Source: Pseudomonadota bacterium (GTDB lineage: Bacteria > Desulfobacterota > Desulfobulbia > Desulfobulbales > Desulfocapsaceae). From it: DNA of 49,302 nucleotides. Positions within the stretch are counted from its first letter, which is position 1. Each line of letters starts with the position of its first letter. Positions 25,170 to 34,741 of this stretch are shown piece after piece. Under the pieces are notes generated by a model that was not told the DNA's origin, did not search any database, and saw only the letters and a program-made list of their open reading frames with translations. The stretch spans positions 1 to 49,302 of the forward strand of contig JAHIUA010000064.1 in assembly GCA_018817385.1 (NCBI GenBank), given 5' to 3'. Position numbers and translations under genes: made by a program.

Positions 25170-26135
25170 TTAAAAAGCATAGGTGAATTTAGCCCAGACA
25201 TTATATCCTTCGGTCTTATTCTTTGCAGCCATCTCCCACTGATTTCTAAGTGAGAAGAACATATTTTTATAATTGTACCAGATACCGGGGCCGGCAGCAA
25301 AAACCTGACTGTGATTCCCCTCGTCTTCCTTCAAGAGCGCCTGAACAGGAGCAGGAAGGGAGCTGTCAATATCATATGAATCATCGGTGGTCTGGGTATA
25401 GTAGTAACCGTTCAAGCCAAGACGAAGGCCGGGGCTGACTTCATAAGATGCTGAGTAATCGAAGTGGAATTCCTGGCCCGGATCACGGTCAACATTAAAT
25501 CCGTACACAGTGGCATAGTCATCCTGACTCGTGCTGAAATCATACATGAATTTTCCTGAAAATTCCCAGCCATTTGTCATATAGGTGATGCCAAATACCG
25601 GTTCAATGGTCCAGAAGTTCCTGCCCACGGATGCCATGTTGCCATCATCCTGTCCGGTTGGGATATAGATATCGGCCAAAGAGGTTACGAGGTGGAGTTT
25701 TCCTTCTTGAAGATGCCATGCCAGGATAAAAGGACTGACAATAACGTAGGGGACATTAGTGTCATCATAGGATTTTGTGGATTCGGGGCCAACTGGAGCA
25801 TTAAAGCTCAGGTCGGTGCTGAGGATTGGCAGGAAGGCATGCATGCCATAATTACCGCCGAGAATCTGTTTGTCACTCACCCATAAAAAACGGAATACGT
25901 TGGCAAGCACCGACACGTCATCAAATGCAGCAATATCATCGCCATTGTCATCCTTCATGGTATCTGCATTGTAATAATACATATAGTCAAGAAAGTAGAA
26001 ACCGGGAGGAGGAACTGCTCCTGCCATAAAAGCCTCTGCACCATTGGGATAACTTTGGCTGCCACCGGCCATGGCTTGACCGCTGAATGTCATGAGGAGG
26101 GCCGCAAAAAACAAGGGAAACACTTTTCTGATCAT
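25170..26135 (-). CDS. Outer-membrane protein, MetA-pathway-of-phenol-degradation (SphA) type
   Basis: The 321-residue protein has a signal peptide (KVFPLFFAALLMTFSGQAMA) and a beta-barrel pattern of alternating aromatic strands, ending in a terminal Phe (VWAKFTYAF), as expected for an outer-membrane barrel. The motifs AVPPPGFYFLDYMYYYNAD, DIYIPTG and FGITYMTNGWEFSGK fit the family of putative phenol-degradation outer-membrane channels, now seen in many bacteria without phenol metabolism. I chose the ATG at 26135 (GGAG seven bases before). The frame upstream to 26333 consists of transposase-remnant sequence. Substrate unknown. Confidence 0.82.
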   Translation of the reverse strand: MIRKVFPLFFAALLMTFSGQAMAGGSQSYPNGAEAFMAGAVPPPGFYFLDYMYYYNADTMKDDNGDDIAAFDDVSVLANVFRFLWVSDKQILGGNYGMHAFLPILSTDLSFNAPVGPESTKSYDDTNVPYVIVSPFILAWHLQEGKLHLVTSLADIYIPTGQDDGNMASVGRNFWTIEPVFGITYMTNGWEFSGKFMYDFSTSQDDYATVYGFNVDRDPGQEFHFDYSASYEVSPGLRLGLNGYYYTQTTDDSYDIDSSLPAPVQALLKEDEGNHSQVFAAGPGIWYNYKNMFFSLRNQWEMAAKNKTEGYNVWAKFTYAF

Positions 26136-26235
26136 CTTCTTTCTCCGTTGCGTTGACTGGTTATGGTTTTTCTCTGTTATTTCAAATGGCAACAGTTTAA
26201 TATTATTTCCAATAAGTTTCAATAAAAGAGCAAAG

Positions 26236-26454
26236 GAAGCAAAGAGTTCAAGTCTGCTTTTGGCCTTTATTGCGTTTGAGTTAAGAATGTAGCGAACACC
26301 AGGCCTCAAAGAGATGACTGTCGTTATCCACAACCACAGCCTTGAATCTTCTGCGGAACAACTGCCGCCCTTCCTTTTTGTGCGCTCGATTGAAGCGCTG
26401 AGTATAGACGCCGTTGAGGTACCGCATGCAGGAGGAGATGTTGCCGTCCGGGGT
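26236..26454 (-). pseudogene. RAYT (REP-associated tyrosine transposase) remnant with REP-like edge
   Basis: The - strand from about 26454 to 26288 encodes TPDGNISSCMRYLNGVYTQR, FNRAHKKEG, LFRRRFKAVVVDNDSHLFE, typical of the middle of RAYT transposases (Y1 family). The HxH motif and C-terminus are absent, and a frameshift follows near residue pattern GVRYILNS. The adjoining 26236-26282 repeats part of the REP-like sequence at 26505. A second, more damaged copy is at 48754-48858. The remnant lies within the leader region of the outer-membrane protein gene. Confidence 0.75.
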
Positions 26455-26504
26455 ATGGGGGCACAGACAGGAAGGCAAAGGGGTCAGCAAAGGGGTCCAG
26501 CAAA

Positions 26505-26672
26505 GGGGTCAAGTCTACTTTTGACCTTTGTTGAGTTTAATTTGAATTTTGGACACCTTTCCTTTCAATTGCCAACCTGTTAACAGTCGCAACTTTATTC
26601 TCTCGCACAAGATCAGGACAGTCATCGTTAATTATGCCTATCTGCTTGAAAGATAAGGATGGTGTTACCGGA
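26505..26672 (+). repeat. REP-like 168-bp repeat, copy A
   Basis: It starts GGGGTCAAGTCTACTTTTGA and runs to AAGGATGGTGTTACCGG. A direct copy lies at 34251-34416, about 85 percent identical by eye. Copies of the opening GGGGTCA also occur just before it (26480-26505). Together with the adjacent RAYT remnant it forms a REP/RAYT unit. The remainder of 26136-26716 shows no other gene. Confidence 0.75.
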
Positions 26673-26716
26673 ATTAGAGGCTGTTACCGGCGCTTTCGAC
26701 TTGACCCCATTTTTTT

Positions 26717-29700
26717 TCAAGGAGAATATTCATATGCACCTATATCATCAGCATCGCCCTGGGGGCGACTCTGGCCGTCGATGTCCACTGCCGGGGCATA
26801 AGTTGCCGAGGCCTTATCGATAGCCGAAGAAAAGGCTTGTATATGGTAGTCGCCACTGTCCATAAACCAAGGGTTATCATCCGAGACAAAACCAGTGACA
26901 ACCGGGGTCACATTGCCGTTGAAAAATGGCGCATTGGTGAAGCTGCCGTCAGCGCCGCCCTGGATGACAGAATCGCTTATGGTCATTGAGCCGTCGTTGA
27001 AAAAAGCAATGTGGCCGACGGTCGCTGCCTGGTTACCCCACAAGATACTATTGCGAATGGTGATTGTCCCGAGTTGGTTATAGATCGCACCGCTGTTGCT
27101 GACCGTCGCCTGGTTGTTGGCGATCGTCGAATTGATGATGTCGAAAGAACCACCGTTTATCCTTGCCACGCCCGCCTGGGCAGCCCGGTTGTCAGCCACG
27201 ATACAGTTCTCGAAAGAGGTATTGTTTGATGAAGTGTTATGGCAGAGCGCTCCCCCTAAGTTGACGGCTGTATTGCCGGTGATGCGGCTGCGTATGAGAT
27301 TGATAGTCACGCCACTATTACAGAGGATACCGCCGCCGTTGTTACCCGAACTATTATCGGCTATGATGCTGTCACTGACGGTAAGTTCTACAACCTGAGC
27401 CAGGTAAATTCCGCCGCCGGGATAAGCTCCTACAGTCGCATTGTCACTGATGATCGAGTTACTGATGGTGACCGTGTCAACCTGCGAGAAGTACAGTCCG
27501 CCACCACCATCAAAGGAGTCATTGCCCACAGCCGTATTATTCCTGATGATTGAGTTACTGATAGAATGGTCTGTCCCTCTCCAGATAAGGACACCGGCCC
27601 CTCTATCCGAACTGTTATTATAGATCTCTGAATTGCTCAGAGTCAGTTTCGCAAGATCGCCGGACTGAACAGCAGTGATGCCGCCGAGGCTGTTGTTATC
27701 GTGTACCCGGCAGTTATTGATCGTCACATTCGTACCCCTTATGTCAATGCCGGTGGTACCGCCGGTGACCTGAAAGCCGTCGAGCATATTGCCGCTATAA
27801 CGATTGAATGTGACCACACTGCCACTGCCGCTGCCATTAATGATGGTCGTATCCGGACCACAGAGCGAGCGGACTTGGGTATTGCTGTCATTGCTGCCGA
27901 ATTCGAAGACAAGATCTTCGTTGTAGGTCCCTTCGGAAACCAGCACGGTGTGAGCGCCATTGACTGCATCAATAGCCGATTGGATTGTGCTGTACCAGCC
28001 CGAACCTCCGGCAGGACGGACCTTAAGCGCATCGACAACCGTTACACTCTGATCACTGCTTGCTGCACCAAGAGCCGTATCGCTCCCATCCGTTGCCTGG
28101 AAACGGTAGTTCAGGACATTGTCGCCAGCCAGAGTAAGTACTCTGGTGGTCGTATAGAGTTTGCCGTCGATACAGTCGCTATCTCCCGTATCGACAGCTG
28201 TCAGGTCGTGCTGCTCAGTAGCCTCATAGATAAGGTTGTCGTTTGCATCGACCCAGAGCTGGATGTCGCCGGCACCAGAAGGGCACTGTCCCTCCGTATC
28301 CGTATACCGCACTGTGAAAACAAAGTCGCCGCCGGTGGCTCCCAATTGTGGCTTCACGCCGCTGACAGTACAGTCGGCAGCAACAAACTCCAGGACGGGT
28401 GGACTGTTGGCCCCGACCTGAACAGTCAGTAGTGAATCATGAGTCGGCACGCCCGTTGCGTTGTCATAAGCATCTGCAGCGTAGAAGCGATAGCTCAGGT
28501 CTCCATCTCCTGCTCGCGTAAGGGACAGGCTGCCGGTATAGAGTTTGCCGTCACTGATCGTTGTATCACCGCTGTCAACCTCAGTCAGAGCGTACTTTTC
28601 ACCATCCTCATAGATATCATCATCATTTGCATCAACCCAGACCTGAACGATCGACGGTAGTTCATTATCACTATCCGTATAGGTAATGCGGAAGGTAAAG
28701 GTGGCACCATTGCCGCCGGTATCAGGGTTAACACCATCAACCAGGTAAAAATCCGCACCTGTCCAGGCCAGCGTTGGAGTAGTGTTGAGAATGGTCAGTG
28801 TGCTGTCGGCAGTCGGAGCACCGCTCGCCTCAAGACTACCGTCATGGGCATAAAAACGATAGTTGAGAACGCTGTCCCCGGCCTTGGCAATGGTGAGCCT
28901 CTTGGAGTAGCTCTTGCCATCGACCAGATTGGTGTCCAGAGCTTCGCTCCCGGTCATGGCATACTTTTCATCGACCTCATAGCTGCCATTGTCATTCAGA
29001 TCAACCCAAACCTCGATGGAAGTCGGACTATCGTTGTTGATATCACTATATGAGACCAGAAAAAGGAAGGTACTTCCGCCAACTGCGTTATCAGGAACAA
29101 CCCCGTCTGCAGTCAGGCCGGTGATACCTGCCCATTCAAGGACCGGTGCCCGAGCAATATCCTGGAAGGGAGTGCGATCTTCTTTTCCTAAGAAACCATT
29201 GGAAGGATGACAGTGGACACAGAGGTTCCCAGAACTTGTCGGGATCCATGCAGTGCCGTCGCTTGCAGAGAGGGTCAGATTTTCCGGTATGGGTGGGGTC
29301 TGGGTGCCAGGCGTAATGTAAGAGATAGCATCATGTTTGTACCAGATCTCCTGACCGGGTTCACTGTCAATAAGCTTGCCGTCCCGCACCATGGCCAGAC
29401 GGGTCGAGCCGTGGACGTTATGGCAGCCAACACACGTCATACGACTGTTATAGGCACCGGACCAGTCGGAGGCATGCATCTCCTGGTTGTTAAAATTCAA
29501 ATGGTATGTATGGCGATTAATTCCGTCAGTCACCAGATTGGTATTCATGTTGCCGGAATCGATAAAAGGACCGGAGTCGTGACAGCCGATCTGGAAACAG
29601 ACCCGGAATTGATCAGCATTGTTGCCGATATTAGCCTTGCGGGGCATTACCATCGGTTCCTGCCCCCCGATCAATTTCAGCCGGTACCCTTGCCGGTAAA

Positions 29701-31054
29701 CAGCTGGGTCGAGGCCAAAAACATCGCCATCATCATAGGTCCGCGACGCGCCGTCGATATGGGCAGTTGCATAATCGTGGCAGCTGTCACACTCCACTGG
29801 TCTGCCGCTGAGGGTCTCCACGCCACCCTTGGAAGGAAATTGTTCACCAGCTCCCAGGCCATGACCGGTTTGGTAATAGCCCCAACCGGTACCATAGGTA
29901 TATGCACCGTCTTCATCACCAATGACATTCGGGGCAGTGACACTGCTGATCAGAGAAGCCGATTCATCATGACAGGTAGCACACCATTTTTCTTTGTTGG
30001 TACGCAGGGTGCTCTCATCAGTTGCAGTATAGGCACCGCTTCGCCAGATCGCCTTAGCACCTATGACCGGATCGTTGATTCCATCATAGGTGCCGCCTGG
30101 ACTGTGACAGGTATCGCAGACATCAGTTTCACTCAAGTCAATGCGGCCATCACCATTTGTATCGCTGCCTGAAGCAAAAGAGGGAAAGCTGTTTACATCA
30201 TGACAGGCATTGCAGTATATCGCCGGACCTTTCAGGTCATCATCAAAGTTTTCGGTATGGGTTGAATGGCTCTGAAAGCTCCCGGCTCCCATACTCGTGG
30301 CGCCACCGACATTTGGCGTATAAGGTGAATCAGCGGTCTCACCATACACTGTTCCGGCATCATGCCCATGGCATTCTATACAACCCGCACCCGAACCTCC
30401 ACCATGAGCAAAACCATTCCGATGGTTATGGCATGTCATACAGTTTTTCCCTGCCACATTTCCTACATTAGCATGCAGTTGATCGCTGCCACTCCCATCA
30501 TTTCTAAAATGAGTGGTCCTGGTATGACAAACTTCGCAAATACCATCACGGATGCCATCACCATCCGCATCATTGTCGGCAAAGGAGTTAAGGCCATTGT
30601 TCCCAAGTAATTTGATCTCCTTAACTCCGGTTTTCACCAAACCGGTAATATTTTTAAGATCAATGGATCGCCTGATAAACTTGCCATAGCTACTGCCATT
30701 ATGGAGGTTCTGTTCCTGAAAGTGTTGGTTATGACAAACCCAACACTCCACAGTCCACTGTCCATAACTACTATCACTCTGAAGACTGGAATGGGTTTTA
30801 ACATAGGGAGCAATTACCTCATTATGACAACTCCAACAGAGATTGTTAAACAGGGTATCATCAATATCCTGGGCAACATGACCCATGGGTGGAATAAGCA
30901 TGGGCTCGGTCGAGGTCATCTCATGACAGGATAAACAACCGATGCTTTTGCTCGCATCATGCGGGGCATCAAGGCCGGCGCTGGCCTGGCAGACCATGCC
31001 GAAAACAGATGCCAAAAGGAACAGGCAATGAACAAAATGTATCCTCTTTATCAT
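26717..31054 (-). CDS. Secreted 13-heme c-type cytochrome fused to Ig-like repeats and a C-terminal right-handed beta-helix
   Basis: This 1445-residue protein starts with a signal peptide (FVHCLFLLASVFGMV, cleavage about ASA). Residues ~38-616 hold twelve canonical CxxCH heme motifs plus one CX4CH (CFQIGCH, bases 29579-29599), thirteen in all, with extra histidines for ligation. Residues ~636-1005 are three ~120-residue repeats with a shared pattern (EVWVDLNDNGSYEVDEKYA, LNYRFYAHDG). Residues ~1005-1440 are a parallel beta-helix (pectin-lyase or Pmp type: SGNMLDGFQVTGGTTGIDIR, ISNSIIRNNTA) with a choice-of-anchor Q-like end (DIGAYEYSP). I chose the ATG at 31054 (GGAGG upstream). It is probably a surface electron carrier; the partner is unknown. 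Confidence 0.88.
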   Translation of the reverse strand: MIKRIHFVHCLFLLASVFGMVCQASAGLDAPHDASKSIGCLSCHEMTSTEPMLIPPMGHVAQDIDDTLFNNLCWSCHNEVIAPYVKTHSSLQSDSSYGQWTVECWVCHNQHFQEQNLHNGSSYGKFIRRSIDLKNITGLVKTGVKEIKLLGNNGLNSFADNDADGDGIRDGICEVCHTRTTHFRNDGSGSDQLHANVGNVAGKNCMTCHNHRNGFAHGGGSGAGCIECHGHDAGTVYGETADSPYTPNVGGATSMGAGSFQSHSTHTENFDDDLKGPAIYCNACHDVNSFPSFASGSDTNGDGRIDLSETDVCDTCHSPGGTYDGINDPVIGAKAIWRSGAYTATDESTLRTNKEKWCATCHDESASLISSVTAPNVIGDEDGAYTYGTGWGYYQTGHGLGAGEQFPSKGGVETLSGRPVECDSCHDYATAHIDGASRTYDDGDVFGLDPAVYRQGYRLKLIGGQEPMVMPRKANIGNNADQFRVCFQIGCHDSGPFIDSGNMNTNLVTDGINRHTYHLNFNNQEMHASDWSGAYNSRMTCVGCHNVHGSTRLAMVRDGKLIDSEPGQEIWYKHDAISYITPGTQTPPIPENLTLSASDGTAWIPTSSGNLCVHCHPSNGFLGKEDRTPFQDIARAPVLEWAGITGLTADGVVPDNAVGGSTFLFLVSYSDINNDSPTSIEVWVDLNDNGSYEVDEKYAMTGSEALDTNLVDGKSYSKRLTIAKAGDSVLNYRFYAHDGSLEASGAPTADSTLTILNTTPTLAWTGADFYLVDGVNPDTGGNGATFTFRITYTDSDNELPSIVQVWVDANDDDIYEDGEKYALTEVDSGDTTISDGKLYTGSLSLTRAGDGDLSYRFYAADAYDNATGVPTHDSLLTVQVGANSPPVLEFVAADCTVSGVKPQLGATGGDFVFTVRYTDTEGQCPSGAGDIQLWVDANDNLIYEATEQHDLTAVDTGDSDCIDGKLYTTTRVLTLAGDNVLNYRFQATDGSDTALGAASSDQSVTVVDALKVRPAGGSGWYSTIQSAIDAVNGAHTVLVSEGTYNEDLVFEFGSNDSNTQVRSLCGPDTTIINGSGSGSVVTFNRYSGNMLDGFQVTGGTTGIDIRGTNVTINNCRVHDNNSLGGITAVQSGDLAKLTLSNSEIYNNSSDRGAGVLIWRGTDHSISNSIIRNNTAVGNDSFDGGGGLYFSQVDTVTISNSIISDNATVGAYPGGGIYLAQVVELTVSDSIIADNSSGNNGGGILCNSGVTINLIRSRITGNTAVNLGGALCHNTSSNNTSFENCIVADNRAAQAGVARINGGSFDIINSTIANNQATVSNSGAIYNQLGTITIRNSILWGNQAATVGHIAFFNDGSMTISDSVIQGGADGSFTNAPFFNGNVTPVVTGFVSDDNPWFMDSGDYHIQAFSSAIDKASATYAPAVDIDGQSRPQGDADDIGAYEYSP

Positions 31055-31429
31055 GCGATGTATCCTCCAGTTCACAGGAGTGATGGCGTGTTCAGCCAAA
31101 TCCCCCTGCCTGCATTCTTATGTTGTAACTATTCGAGTAATGGCAAACAACCGCTCTGTACCTGTTCAGTAGTGCATTATATTGGTTCGGTGAGGACTTC
31201 GAAGCATACTCCTGCTCTTCGAGAAACCCCAATGAAAGAAGATGTAGTGCTGCTGGAGAGTTACCTTGTTTTTTTTATGATTCTAATTCTACTCGGACAA
31301 CGAGTATCCACTTATGGCTTCCCGTCTGTGCTCACGGTTTTCACCCTGGGAGCTTGTCCTGGTATTTCCATCCAAACCCGGAACTGAGGCGGAGGTGAAC
31401 AGCCATGGAGCAGTTATCGTCTTGAGCCA
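31055..31429. other. Intergenic stretch between the cytochrome and NHL-propeller genes
   Basis: No gene is supported here. It holds a diverged copy (31217-31264) of the short dispersed repeat at 14860-14908. It also holds a 15-base match (CCTGGGAGCTTGTCC, about 31346-31360) to the family 2 repeat end. I looked on the - strand for a GEMM cyclic-di-GMP riboswitch, which precedes some cytochrome genes, and did not see one. Confidence 0.5.
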
Positions 31430-33958
31430 TCACTGCCTTGGTGCACTGACTTTTTTCTTTTCCATGACGCTATTGTTAAAAATATTGTTCAAGATCAGAT
31501 TCCAGGGAAAGCCCCTGACTCTGCCGTAAACAACAGTACCGTCATCACCTACAGCGAAGACCATGCCCCTGGCACTGATCCAGACATCGTGCAGATTACC
31601 GGCAGACAGCGAATCAGCGGTATGCCAAGCGCTGCCGTTGTAATAGAGAACCGTGCCCTTGGCACCAACCGCAAAAACACTGTTCATGTCCATACCCCAG
31701 ACACCTGTAAGAGTTTCCTTGGTTCCAGACTCCATTGTGCTCCAGGTGTTACCGTCATAATGAACGATGACCCCATTCCCACCCACAGCAATAACATTAT
31801 CAGCACTGCTGCCCCAGACACTGTTCAACAGCTCTTCCGTCCCCGAATTCATTGGGCTCCAGTCTTTACCGTCAAAGTGGAAAACTGCCCCGGATTCACC
31901 CGCGGCAAAGACGTCTGTCTCGGAGCTGCCCCAGAGGCTACGCAAGGCAACCCCGGTTGCCGAACTGGTGGACAGACCATTCTCTAAAACCAGTCCGGAG
32001 GTGCTCACCGCAGCGACCTCACCACCACCGCCCCAGACGTCCTGCAGTGCATCCGCGGTAACAGCAGCAGCGATAGAAGACCAGCGCTTGCCATCAAAAT
32101 GAAGGACAAGGCCGTTGTCCCCCACCGCATAAATATCTGTATCCGAACTCCCCCATATTGAATAGAGGTTGCCGGTGCTGATGCTGCTGTCCATAGCACC
32201 CCATTGCTTGCCGTCATAATGGAGGATTGAGCCATTGTCACCAACGACATACACGTTTCTGGATTCGCTGCCCCATACACCGTTCAGTGAAGTACCAGTC
32301 AGGACATTGCTGACCACCCAGGCCCATTTATCCTGAACCAGCGAACCGTCACCAGTCCCCGAATCAAGAGGATGTTCTATGGGAGGTGGGCTGACAGACT
32401 CACTGACATGAAGGACAACATCAACTCCAATCGCAACAAAGGTGTCATCATCTCCTGTAAACGTAATCCTGCCGGTATGGGTACCGACCGCGAGGCCACT
32501 GCCATCAACATCCACACGGAGACTGTCTGGAGTTATCCCCGTCGTCTTACTTGGCGCTAGCCATGGACTATCGCTGGAGGCATGCCAGGAAAGGAGACCA
32601 TCACCCGTAGTAGCTACACTCAGTTCCTGGCCAGGGACCGCTGTACCGGTCTCCACATCAAAAAACAATCCGTCAGGAGAAACAGTCAAAGGGTTGGACA
32701 AAACAGTCAGCGTCAGCGGTATCTTCTCACTTACTCCACTCTCATTAGCTAGGAGAATGCTGCTCTGATATTGGCCTGCTGCAAGCCCGTCGACGGTTAC
32801 CGAAACATCCTGGGAAAATATTGCAGAGGGCTCAAGTGTGCCCGACTGTATGGCGAGGCTGGCCCATGGACTTTCAAGGGCAGCAGAGGCGCTCCAATAA
32901 AAGGTTGTCACCCCATCGTTATAAATGGTCAGACTTTGTGGTGGAGGAGGATTGCCGCCGACAATGGCGCTAAAGGAAAATTCTGCCGGGACTGCGTTCA
33001 TTACGGAATAGTGATCCATACCGTAAACTTCTACCTGATGGGCCAGCAAAGAGGCGATATAGAGACGGTTGCTACTCCCTATCGTTATCCCAAGCGGGGT
33101 TCTGAGGGGCGATTCTGTGCTATCTACCTGGCCGAGGAAAACGCCCTGATTGTCATAAACCATCACCTTCTGCAAGCGGGAATCGGTCACATATACGCGG
33201 CTTACAGCGTCAACCGTCACCTGGATAGGCACAACCAGTTCCCCGGCGGCGATATCGTAACCAAACATGTCGTAGTCACGTTTAAGAGTACCACTCATGT
33301 CAAAAAACTGGAGGCGGGCGCCATCGATCATGGCATTGGACCAAGTGTCATACACCTCTTGGTGATCGAGGATCACCAGTTCATTGCTAACAGTATCTAT
33401 GGCGATAGAAACGGGGTGATGCAACTGACCGGCCCCACTCCCTTGAGTTCCCACCATTGTAACGAATTCACCGCTGGTATTGTAGATGCGGACGGCATTA
33501 TTCTCCTTATCGACAACATATACCTTCCCGACACCGTCAATAGCAATATCCATGGGCAAACCAAACTCTCCGTCACCCTTACCAAGCTTGAACAGGGGAA
33601 CAAAAGAACTGTCAAAAACTGCTACGTTCCCTTTATCGGCATTACCAACAAAAATGCGCCCGCCCGCATCTACTGCGATGCTGACAGGTTTATCAAGGCC
33701 GCTGAGGGAAGAGATGAAATGACCGCTCTGGCTAAAGACCTTGACCGAATTGACGGAAGCCTCGGCAACATAGAGACGGCCCGCGCCATCAAGGGCAATA
33801 GCTGTCGGTGTCTGTATCTGGGCAGATATGGGGGAAAGGCGAACAAAGCTGGGCAGGACGGAGGAAAAAACAAGAGAGAAATTACACAGTGAAGAGATCA
33901 GCAAGACGATAAAGAGAAAACCAAAGATTTTTTTTCCCCGATGCAATGAACTGGTCAT
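31430..33958 (-). CDS. Secreted NHL-repeat / BACON-like / beta-propeller protein
   Basis: The 842-residue product has a signal peptide (GFLFIVLLISSLCNFSLVFS). NHL-type blades follow (residues ~45-315; PTAIALDGAGRLYVAEASVN, PVSIAVDAGGRIFVG, GITIGSSNRLYIA). Next come two BACON-like Ig domains (~318-535; WASLAIQSGTLEPS, LSWHASSDSPWLAPS). A second propeller of seven ~40-residue blades ends it (~549-830), with the repeat pattern SLxSVWGSSxxxVxAVGxxG and xxHxDGxxWSxM. No heme or catalytic motif is seen. It lies upstream of the multiheme cytochrome gene in the same direction with a 375-bp gap. It may be a surface scaffold or binding protein. Confidence 0.82.
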   Translation of the reverse strand: MTSSLHRGKKIFGFLFIVLLISSLCNFSLVFSSVLPSFVRLSPISAQIQTPTAIALDGAGRLYVAEASVNSVKVFSQSGHFISSLSGLDKPVSIAVDAGGRIFVGNADKGNVAVFDSSFVPLFKLGKGDGEFGLPMDIAIDGVGKVYVVDKENNAVRIYNTSGEFVTMVGTQGSGAGQLHHPVSIAIDTVSNELVILDHQEVYDTWSNAMIDGARLQFFDMSGTLKRDYDMFGYDIAAGELVVPIQVTVDAVSRVYVTDSRLQKVMVYDNQGVFLGQVDSTESPLRTPLGITIGSSNRLYIASLLAHQVEVYGMDHYSVMNAVPAEFSFSAIVGGNPPPPQSLTIYNDGVTTFYWSASAALESPWASLAIQSGTLEPSAIFSQDVSVTVDGLAAGQYQSSILLANESGVSEKIPLTLTVLSNPLTVSPDGLFFDVETGTAVPGQELSVATTGDGLLSWHASSDSPWLAPSKTTGITPDSLRVDVDGSGLAVGTHTGRITFTGDDDTFVAIGVDVVLHVSESVSPPPIEHPLDSGTGDGSLVQDKWAWVVSNVLTGTSLNGVWGSESRNVYVVGDNGSILHYDGKQWGAMDSSISTGNLYSIWGSSDTDIYAVGDNGLVLHFDGKRWSSIAAAVTADALQDVWGGGGEVAAVSTSGLVLENGLSTSSATGVALRSLWGSSETDVFAAGESGAVFHFDGKDWSPMNSGTEELLNSVWGSSADNVIAVGGNGVIVHYDGNTWSTMESGTKETLTGVWGMDMNSVFAVGAKGTVLYYNGSAWHTADSLSAGNLHDVWISARGMVFAVGDDGTVVYGRVRGFPWNLILNNIFNNSVMEKKKVSAPRQ

Positions 33959-34741
33959 TATACCCCCCCAAAAAAAAATCTGTTTTGATGAGGTAAGTAT
34001 ACAGAGAATACTCTTTAGCGTATGCCTCCTCTTTCATCTGATAGGATTAAGTATCGCAGATGGTACGACAAAGTGCCACTCTTTTTTTCAATCATTCCCA
34101 TTTAAGATCAATTCCTAGCAACTTGATACCCCAATCCAGACAAGGCCCTCCCCAAGTTGGTACTCACAACGCCCAGCCACTTCTTTCTCATTTGTCTTTT
34201 TATTTGCATACATACCAGTATACCATCTGAGCAATTCGCAACACAACAGAGGGGTCAAGTCTGCTTTTGACTTTTGTTGAGTTTGATTTCAAGTTGGACA
34301 CCTTTCCTTTCAATTGCCGATCTGTTAACAGTCACAACTGTTATTCTCTCGCACAAGATCAGGGAAATCATACTTTATTGTGCCTATCTGCTTAAAAGTT
34401 AAGGATGGTGTCCCCGGGAAGCATGCAAACCATGCACCGGTCTGTCCCCTGTTGTTCCCCTAATCAGCCCATAACCTACCAATATGCTGATGAAGATGGA
34501 CATTCGCTCCCCTTATGATCCAACCCATCACTCAATCAAATTCTGCAAAAGCAATCGCCTGGCAGCAAAATTCAGTATCCAAAAATTCCTCACTAAAATT
34601 GACAAAATAGGTAATTTTACGGATAGGCAAGGTACGATGCTTTGATTATAGTCCCACCACCCTAACTAACTCGCACCTTAACTAAAAAAATACTGCCGAA
34701 TTAATTAGCACTATTTTGTAGTTGCCTGAGACGATTAATTG
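33959..34741. other. Intergenic region before the RTX cassette, with REP-like copy B
   Basis: This ~780-bp A/T-rich region separates the divergent NHL and RTX cassettes. The direct REP-like copy B occupies 34251-34416. A TTGACA box at 34599-34604 could be a -35 element for the RTX cassette, but no good -10 follows at the right distance. No further gene is supported. Confidence 0.6.

Noticed and set aside
29207-30172. Long open frame antisense to the cytochrome gene
   Set aside because: It is the complement of heme-motif and Gly/Asp-rich coding sequence, which tends to stay open. The sense frame has clear domains.
31055-31429. Cyclic-di-GMP (GEMM) riboswitch before the multiheme gene
   Set aside because: I saw no sequence resembling the conserved GEMM core on the - strand here or before the NHL gene.
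32771-33892. 373-residue frame antisense to the NHL-propeller gene
   Set aside because: It has no recognisable domain and mirrors the repeat structure of the sense gene.
34599-34640. Sigma-70 promoter for the RTX cassette
   Set aside because: TTGACA is present but no acceptable -10 box follows 16-18 bases later.
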